Notes under the pieces: generated by a model
Seen by the model: the letters and a program-made list of their open reading frames with translations, nothing else
Told to the model about the DNA's origin: nothing
Database searches by the model: none
Shown here: piece after piece, positions 1 to 4,542 of the stretch
Numbering within the stretch: the stretch's first letter is position 1
How the letters are laid out: every line of letters starts with the position of its first letter
DNA from: an uncultured Lachnospiraceae bacterium
GTDB lineage: Bacteria > Bacillota > Clostridia > Lachnospirales > Lachnospiraceae
Length of the DNA stretch: 5,963 nt
Direction of reading: 5' to 3'
Assembly: GCA_947175775.1 (NCBI GenBank)
Contig: CAMWNY010000172.1
Span: forward strand, 1 to 5,963
Program-made: the position numbers and the translations under genes

Positions 1-1
1 A

Positions 2-877
2 AAGGGAATTGGCTCTAATGCGTTTGACCCGCAGTGGAAGGAGCACACACCTGATAATTATGGCGAAATCGGCGTTTTGACAATTCCGGGTTCCGTTGAG
101 TTTATCGGTGCGAAGGCATTTGCAAATTGTAGAAATTTGACCAGTGTAACAATAAATGATGATAAATGTTCTATTTTGGGAGACGAGGCATTTTCAGGAT
201 GTGTGAAGCTTTCTTCCGTGCAGTTTACAAGTGCAAATTCAAAACTGGAAACAATCGGCTGTATGGCGTTTTATAATACGCTGTTAGATAATATTGTCTT
301 TCCGGAATATGTAAAATCAATTGGTGCGGGCTGTTTGTATTATTCTAATATTGCAAGCATGACAATGGGAGGTCTTAAGAACGATACACTGACAATTGAT
401 CCCTATGCATTTTTCGGATGTGAGGCATTAAGTACTGTTAACTTTGCAGGAGAAAGCACGAATTTTAAAATTGGCGAGGCAGCGTTTGCTTTGACGGCAA
501 ATCAGACTGGCGGCGCTCTTGAGAATTTTGTATTTCCTTCCTATATGAATCAGATTGTCTATGATAATGAGAAGGCAACATTATTGGACAGTGACTATAT
601 TCTTGCGGGCAGGGAAAATTTAAAGACCGTTACATTCCCAGGCAGAATGGGTAACGGCGCAGAAAATAAGATGATTCCCGATAACACACTGGCAGGCTGT
701 ACGGCATTGGAATATGCTGTATTTCCTGAGAATGCTTATGATGCTGATTATGTTCCGGGAGAATTGTTTAAGGAGGTTGTAAATCCGGAATTTTATGTAA
801 AGGGTCCGGAGCATGGCGCAAGCAGGGATACGAAGGCAACGCCAAGACAGCGTACATGGAGAGCGGTTCCCGGATAT
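2..877 (+). repeat. LRR_5 (BspA-type) repeat block A, 5'-truncated
   Basis: About nine degenerate leucine-rich repeat units are visible at residues 1-292 of the first protein. The clearest is TIPGSVEFIGAKAFANC (80-130). Others carry DEAFSGC, CMAFYN, YAFFGC and AAFALT cores. Unit length varies because several units hold insertions (for example MNQIVYDNEKATLLDSDY near 545-600). The block ends with FYVKGP (791-808) followed by a Ser and basic residues. This resembles the IxGxxxS closing segment often found at the end of such arrays. The repeats are expected to form a curved solenoid for protein or glycan contact. Confidence 0.85.
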
Positions 878-3800
878 AAGCTTGAGAATGGAGAGCCGGG
901 GGTTATTCCATATATGTTTACGGATGATGCCGGTGTGGAGCATATCGAAATCGGCGTAGGACAGGAAAACAGAGACGATTATATTGCTACAATTGATATT
1001 GTTGATGATTCCACGGCAATTTTGTCTGGCTATGAGGAAAACAATAAGGGTGAATTTGATTCCATTGCGGTAGAAATTCCCGCCACGGTTGGTAAATATA
1101 CCATTACGGAGATTGCGGACAACTGCTTTGGAAAGGAAGTAAAGGATAAAATTTATAAGGTTATTATAACGGATGGTACAGTACAGAAAATTAACGCAAG
1201 TGCATTTGAAAACTGTAAAAAGCTGCAATGGGTGGAGCTTGGCGATTCCGTAACCTTTATCGGAGAAAATGCATTTGCAGGCTGCGAGAGCCTTGAAAAT
1301 GTGATATTCAGTCAGACAAAGACTGGATTGTACGGTGACGATGATACGTATTGGGAAGAGGCATTGGAAATAGAAGACAATGCGTTTAAGACAGGTTCTG
1401 ATTTCCTTATTTTCCATGGTGCGGTTCATCCGGCTTATGCGCCTTTTAAGCTTGCAATGAGTGAGGAAGGCAAGAATATGACAGGCTCAAGCGTTCAAAT
1501 TTGCTACAAAACGGATGCGCCCACCAACCTTACAATCCTTCGGGACAATACGACAGGTAAGAGTACATTGATTGACTATCCGCATTATGAGGAGATTGAC
1601 ATCGTGAATGCAGATCTTGTCAAAAAATGGGCAAATGGTGATTCCGGTTATAGCATTACGGATAAATTTGAAGAATGGAGTGGTTTAAGGGCTACTAATA
1701 ATTACGAGGACAGACCATACAATATTAATAACAATTACAGTGAAGAGGATGTTGTGCTTTACACACTGTTTATGAATATACCAAAGGGCGTGCAGAGCAT
1801 TGATTCCAACACATATTATAATGACCCGAATAATGCAAGCGATATTGCTTATCTGACAAGGGCTTATACACCGGAAACAAGAAGAAGTACAGTGACAGGA
1901 AAAGATATTGAGGTTGCCATAAATGGCAGCAATAATGCGCAAAGAAATCTCAATAACGTGCTGACATATGGAAAGTACAGCGACGTAAAGAGCATATATT
2001 CAGCTCCTGGTTATATTGCACCAAGTGATTTGGATGAGCTAGGCGTAACTGCCGGATTATTTAGTGGATTCTTTGCGGAGTCATCCTTTAGCGGAACTGT
2101 AGCAAAGCTTACAGGTCCTGATGATACGACAAGCGGCGTGATTTGGCGTACTTATAATGGTCATGATTATGTGGAAAATTCGATTGTAGGAAATGATAAC
2201 CTGACGACAATTGACCTTACAAGCGTGACATCGCTGCCGGATTATGCATTTATGAGCTGCGAGAATCTGTTAAGTACAACATATGGCGAGGAAATGCAGG
2301 AAATCGGTGCGTTGCCATACCGTAATTGCAGAAGCCTCACTGAGATTAATATTCCATCTACAAATCCGTACGTGATGTTCGGGAATATGATTCTTTATAC
2401 AACGGATAAAACAAATGAACAAGGGGCAACTGGGCTTGAAATCGTTGAGTGTTTGGAAGGAAGAGGAAACAGCAGTACAAACAGTTCGTCGTTTAAGGTA
2501 GGCGTGGATTCGGGTGATGCAAATCTTGCAAAGGTGGTTAGCATTGCAAAAGAAGCATTTTCATATTGTGATGAAATTACAGAAGCGGATTTAAGCACGA
2601 CTTCAATTACTACATTACCGGAGCGCTGTTTCTATAAAGCAACGAAGCTTGATACGGTAAAGCTTCCTGAAACAATAGCAGTAATTGGTGCGGAGGCATT
2701 TTTGGATACCAGCAGTAACAGATTGGAAGTTACAATACCGAATCCGCAGTGCGCAATCGGTGAAACTGCATTTGACTTGGCAAGCGGGCAGAAGGTAACG
2801 ATAAGAGGACCGCAGTATGATTCTACAGGTACAAGAAACAGTGCAATCTACAATTACTATTTAAAGATGCACCCTACTTATGACAATATAGAGTTTATCG
2901 GCGAAGATAAGCATAAGGTTACGTTTATTGACTATGATACCTCAATGCTTAAAGATCCTCAGGTGGACAATCCGCAGTATGTGAGTCATGGTGAAGACGC
3001 AGTCTGTCTTGCAACGCCGTCAAGGTCCGGATATAAGTTCTCGGAGTGGAAATGTATTTTGGCGGATGGCACACAGTTTACCGGAACAGGGGATCCTTGG
3101 AAAAACGTGACGGAGGACAGAATTATTCAGGCAGTATATACGCCGGATCCAAGTATTATTGAGCCGGACGGCAATGAATACACACTGACAATTGAAAACG
3201 GTACGGCAAACGGTGCAACAGGAGAGATAACGGCTAAGGGCGGCGACAAGATTACGATTGTTGCGGATACAAAGACGGATGGAAGCAAATTCCAGTACTG
3301 GTCAGTGGAACCGTCAGGACATACCAACCTGTTTGTTGACGGTCTGACTGCAAACAGCACAGTATTTGTTATGCCGAATGAGAACGTAAAAGTAACGGCG
3401 AACTTTAGTAAGGACGGAAGTAGCGGCGGAAACAAGCCGGATGGTGACAATGATGACAATAAGAAGAAATATAAGCTTACAGTAAATTACGGAAGCGGTA
3501 CAGGCGAGTATAAGGCTGGGGAAACAGTGACGATTTCGGCATTTGCACCGGATTCATCAAGTAAAGTTTTCAGCAAGTGGACGAGCAACAGTACCAACTT
3601 AGGCTTTGCAAATGCAACATCATCAACGACAACAATTGTCATGCCGGAATCAGACGTGACAGTAACGGCAAATTACAAGACAAGAGTCGGCAGTGATGAC
3701 GACGATGATGACGATGATGATGACGACCGTACACCTTCCAGAAGACCGGGAACAAGCACGAATACTACCACGGTGACCAACAAACCAAGCAGTTCAACGA

Positions 3801-4432
3801 CAACGACAACCGGAACAACCGGTACCGTGACAAATCAGACGGATAATAATAACGGAAACAAAATATATATTACAAAGAACGGTGTATCAAATAAAGATGT
3901 GGCATCTATTACAGTTGACGGTTCTACGGATAATTTTATCGTGCGGATTTCGGAATCCGCGGAGGCTACTGCGGCAGTGGAAGAATCGCTCATTAACAAG
4001 TACGGTTCTCTTGACGGGCTTGCGTACTTCCCGATGGATATTTCGCTTTATGACTCAACCGGTCAACATAAAATTACGGACACCTATGGTTTGAACATAA
4101 CAGTAACAATGCCGATTCCTGATGTATTGATACAGTACGGAGGAAACGCGCGAGTGGCAGCCTGCGACAACGGAAATCTACAGCAGCTTACACCGCGGTT
4201 TACGACAATTGACGGAATTGCATGTATTTCCTTTGTACCTCCGCATTTTTCACCCTATGTGATTTATGTGGATACCAATAATCTGATTGCAGGACAGACA
4301 TTGGATCAGACGCCGTCAACAGGCGATCCGATTCATCCGAAGTGGTTCCTTGCAACAGGTATGGCATGTCTTTCCATTATCTTATTTGCAACAAGTGACA
4401 GCCGCAAAAAGAGGAACTTTAAAACAGCATAA
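2..4432 (+). CDS. BspA-type LRR_5 cell-surface protein with InlB B-repeats and C-terminal wall anchor, 5'-partial
   Basis: This is the last 1476 codons of a very large exported surface protein. The frame is open to the window edge, so the true start and signal peptide lie upstream. The TTG at 77 is not a credible start: it has no ribosome binding site, and the codons before it already encode repeat sequence (IGSNAF). Residues are counted from the codon at 2. LRR_5 repeats (pattern IPxSVxxIGxxAFxxCxxLxxV) fill 1-292, 334-493 and 731-967. Three InlB/Flg_new-type B-repeats occupy 971-1226. An 11-Asp run (1232-1242) and a Thr-rich linker follow, then a beta-rich domain (1287-1428), PSTGD (1438-1442), a hydrophobic segment (1448-1464) and RKKR (1468-1471). 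Architecture and anchor place it outside the membrane, probably attached to the cell wall. The ligand is unknown; adhesion or scaffolding is an inference from the family. It is followed after 11 nt by a second LRR_5 gene, probably in the same operon. Family assignment is firm and function is not. Confidence 0.93.
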   Translation, partial: KGIGSNAFDPQWKEHTPDNYGEIGVLTIPGSVEFIGAKAFANCRNLTSVTINDDKCSILGDEAFSGCVKLSSVQFTSANSKLETIGCMAFYNTLLDNIVFPEYVKSIGAGCLYYSNIASMTMGGLKNDTLTIDPYAFFGCEALSTVNFAGESTNFKIGEAAFALTANQTGGALENFVFPSYMNQIVYDNEKATLLDSDYILAGRENLKTVTFPGRMGNGAENKMIPDNTLAGCTALEYAVFPENAYDADYVPGELFKEVVNPEFYVKGPEHGASRDTKATPRQRTWRAVPGYKLENGEPGVIPYMFTDDAGVEHIEIGVGQENRDDYIATIDIVDDSTAILSGYEENNKGEFDSIAVEIPATVGKYTITEIADNCFGKEVKDKIYKVIITDGTVQKINASAFENCKKLQWVELGDSVTFIGENAFAGCESLENVIFSQTKTGLYGDDDTYWEEALEIEDNAFKTGSDFLIFHGAVHPAYAPFKLAMSEEGKNMTGSSVQICYKTDAPTNLTILRDNTTGKSTLIDYPHYEEIDIVNADLVKKWANGDSGYSITDKFEEWSGLRATNNYEDRPYNINNNYSEEDVVLYTLFMNIPKGVQSIDSNTYYNDPNNASDIAYLTRAYTPETRRSTVTGKDIEVAINGSNNAQRNLNNVLTYGKYSDVKSIYSAPGYIAPSDLDELGVTAGLFSGFFAESSFSGTVAKLTGPDDTTSGVIWRTYNGHDYVENSIVGNDNLTTIDLTSVTSLPDYAFMSCENLLSTTYGEEMQEIGALPYRNCRSLTEINIPSTNPYVMFGNMILYTTDKTNEQGATGLEIVECLEGRGNSSTNSSSFKVGVDSGDANLAKVVSIAKEAFSYCDEITEADLSTTSITTLPERCFYKATKLDTVKLPETIAVIGAEAFLDTSSNRLEVTIPNPQCAIGETAFDLASGQKVTIRGPQYDSTGTRNSAIYNYYLKMHPTYDNIEFIGEDKHKVTFIDYDTSMLKDPQVDNPQYVSHGEDAVCLATPSRSGYKFSEWKCILADGTQFTGTGDPWKNVTEDRIIQAVYTPDPSIIEPDGNEYTLTIENGTANGATGEITAKGGDKITIVADTKTDGSKFQYWSVEPSGHTNLFVDGLTANSTVFVMPNENVKVTANFSKDGSSGGNKPDGDNDDNKKKYKLTVNYGSGTGEYKAGETVTISAFAPDSSSKVFSKWTSNSTNLGFANATSSTTTIVMPESDVTVTANYKTRVGSDDDDDDDDDDDRTPSRRPGTSTNTTTVTNKPSSSTTTTTGTTGTVTNQTDNNNGNKIYITKNGVSNKDVASITVDGSTDNFIVRISESAEATAAVEESLINKYGSLDGLAYFPMDISLYDSTGQHKITDTYGLNITVTMPIPDVLIQYGGNARVAACDNGNLQQLTPRFTTIDGIACISFVPPHFSPYVIYVDTNNLIAGQTLDQTPSTGDPIHPKWFLATGMACLSIILFATSDSRKKRNFKTA
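1001..1480 (+). repeat. LRR_5 repeat block B
   Basis: This is the second, shorter solenoid (residues 334-493). It opens with a leader of the type STAILSGYEEN...VEIPATVGKYTITEIADNCF, common as a first unit. Two textbook units follow: DGTVQKINASAFENCKKL and DSVTFIGENAFAGCESL. A fourth unit is stretched by an acidic insert (GDDDTYWEE) before EIEDNAF. It closes with FLIFHGAVHPAYAPF, parallel to the closing segments of blocks A and C. The preceding stretch, 878-1000, is a linker of about 41 residues (IPYMFTDDAGVEHIEIGVGQ) with no recognised domain. Confidence 0.83.
1481..2191 (+). other. Unclassified inter-block region (about 237 aa) of the first protein
   Basis: Residues 494-730 do not show the AFxxCxxL repeat signature and I cannot assign a Pfam-level domain. 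The first part is short beta-like sequence (SSVQICYKTDAPTNLTIL). The middle is rich in Asn and Tyr (NNYEDRPYNINNNYSEEDVV) and contains one repeat-like island, MNIPKGVQSIDSNTYY. The end contains GLFSGFFAESSFSG just before block C. From memory, similar stretches with GLFSG occur between LRR blocks of large Lachnospiraceae surface proteins, so it is probably a conserved connector or a strongly diverged repeat region. Boundaries are approximate. Confidence 0.55.
2192..2902 (+). repeat. LRR_5 repeat block C with a long internal insertion
   Basis: This is the third solenoid (residues 731-967), with about six units. They include TSLPDYAFMSCENL, QEIGALPYRNCRSL, VSIAKEAFSYCDEI, TTLPERCFYKATKL, AVIGAEAFLDT and CAIGETAFDLA. 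Between the second and third recognisable units there is an insertion of about 40 residues (MILYTTDKTNEQ, then GLEIVECLEGRGN and a Ser-rich stretch). It replaces the normal turn and probably forms a protruding hairpin. The array closes with VTIRGPQYDSTGTRNSAIY and EFIG, the same type of closing segment as in blocks A and B. Confidence 0.85.
2912..3148 (+). repeat. InlB/Flg_new-type B-repeat 1
   Basis: Residues 971-1049 follow the Listeria-Bacteroides B-repeat pattern: HKVTFIDYDTSMLKDPQV, then ATPSRSGYKFSEWK, then VTEDRIIQAVYTPD. The VTFxDYD opening, the GYxFxxW core and the xAxYTP ending are the diagnostic positions. The roughly 79-residue length is slightly long for the family because of an insertion (ILADGTQFTGTGDPWK). 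These small beta-grasp-like domains act as stalks or contact modules in surface proteins. Confidence 0.82.
3173..3406 (+). repeat. Divergent InlB B-repeat 2
   Basis: Residues 1058-1135 start with NEYTLTIENGTANGATG, then GDKITIVADTKTDGSKFQYW, and end with FVMPNENVKVTANF. The combination of an opening YxLTIxNG, GDxxTIxAD, FxxW and a closing VMPxxxVxVTAxF matches the divergent InlB B-repeat family (Flg_new_2 type). It differs from repeat 1 in lacking the GYxFxxW spacing. It is joined to repeat 3 by a Gly/Asp/Lys-rich linker (3407-3463). Confidence 0.85.
3464..3679 (+). repeat. Divergent InlB B-repeat 3
   Basis: Residues 1155-1226 repeat the layout of the preceding module: KKYKLTVNYGSGTGEYKAG, then ETVTISAFAPD, FSKW, and a closing IVMPESDVTVTANYK. 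The closing segment is nearly the same as in repeat 2 (VMP-E-V-VTAN), also at DNA level (gtaacggcaaattac against gtaacggcgaacttt). This suggests an old internal duplication that has since diverged. Confidence 0.85.
3695..3727 (+). repeat. Poly-aspartate tract (11 GAY codons)
   Basis: Eleven Asp codons in a row follow GS and precede RTPSRRPG. The codons are a mixture of GAT (6) and GAC (5), so this is an imperfect trinucleotide run. It gives a short, highly charged, probably extended segment between the B-repeats and the Thr-rich linker, comparable in position to Asp-rich stalks of other Gram-positive surface proteins. Calcium binding is possible but not shown. Confidence 0.9.
3728..3859 (+). 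other. Thr/Ser/Asn-rich low-complexity linker
   Basis: This region of 44 residues is dominated by Thr, Ser and Asn (RTPSRRPGTSTNTTTVTN, then SSSTTTTTGTTGTV, ending in DNNNGN). It has no predicted fold. Its place before the C-terminal domain suggests a flexible spacer. The many Thr and Ser residues could accept O-linked sugars, which is speculation. Confidence 0.75.
3860..4285 (+). other. C-terminal beta-rich domain with HFSPY motif
   Basis: Residues 1287-1428 alternate hydrophobic and polar residues as in a beta sandwich. Landmarks are TDNFIVRISES, KYGSLDGLAYFPMDISLYDS, NITVTMPIPD and FVPPHFSPYVIYVDTNNL. A closing strand of the form (V/I)xFxxxHFSPYxIY is a frequent final element of Firmicute surface proteins just before the wall anchor. 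From memory, this whole module recurs in Lachnospiraceae proteins. I cannot give a specific domain name, and no catalytic residues are evident. Confidence 0.65.
4310..4429 (+). other. LPXTG-like wall-sorting signal: TPSTGD, hydrophobic segment, RKKR tail
   Basis: The last 40 residues have the three parts of a sortase substrate: TPSTGD (1437-1442), a 17-residue hydrophobic segment from W1448 to T1464, and the basic cluster RKKR (1468-1471) near the C-terminus. The usual Leu of LPXTG is Thr here. Some sortases accept xPxTG sites; Clostridioides difficile SrtB uses (S/P)PXTG. The likely outcome is cleavage between T1440 and G1441 and attachment to peptidoglycan. If no matching sortase exists, the segment would still act as a membrane anchor. 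Confidence 0.75.
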
Positions 4433-4437
4433 AGGAG
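4431..4437 (+). promoter_or_regulatory. Ribosome binding site of the second gene
   Basis: AAAGGAG overlaps the TAA stop of the upstream gene (4430-4432) and lies 6 nt before the ATG at 4444. It is a strong match to the anti-Shine-Dalgarno sequence and fixes the start. The whole intergenic gap is 11 nt, leaving no room for a promoter or terminator. Co-transcription, perhaps with translational coupling, is therefore likely. Confidence 0.9.
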
Positions 4438-4443
4438 AAGCAT

Positions 4444-4542
4444 ATGAAGAATAGGCTGATTGCCCTTGGGGGCGTGATAATGCTCGGTGTTCTTGCTTTT
4501 GTCGGCGTGGCTTTTGGAATCGGCGGCGGAGTGGACGCCGCG
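4444..4542 (+). other. Signal peptide of the second protein
   Basis: The N-terminus has a short basic part (KNR), a long hydrophobic core (LIALGGVIMLGVLAFVGVAF) and a Gly-rich stretch, then VDAAG. Likely cleavage is after A32 or A33 (VDA-A or DAA-G). The core is long and no lipobox Cys is present, so export by Sec with signal peptidase I is the best reading. An uncleaved N-terminal membrane anchor is the alternative. Confidence 0.8.

Noticed and set aside
77..79. TTG as the start codon of the first gene
   Set aside because: There is no Shine-Dalgarno upstream, no signal peptide downstream, and the in-frame codons before it (from 2) encode LRR_5 sequence. The gene simply begins outside the window.
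620..1429. Minus-strand open frame of 269 codons opposite LRR blocks A and B
   Set aside because: It lies wholly inside a confident coding frame, has no recognisable domain, is rich in Cys, Ile and Phe as expected from the reverse complement of this sequence, and has no supporting context.
3695..3859. Asp and Thr codon runs as a CRISPR or tandem DNA repeat array
   Set aside because: They are low-complexity codons inside an intact reading frame, with no repeat-spacer alternation.
4415..4446. Possible terminator or promoter between the two genes
   Set aside because: The gap is only 11 nt, and I see no stem-loop with a T-run and no plausible promoter boxes there.
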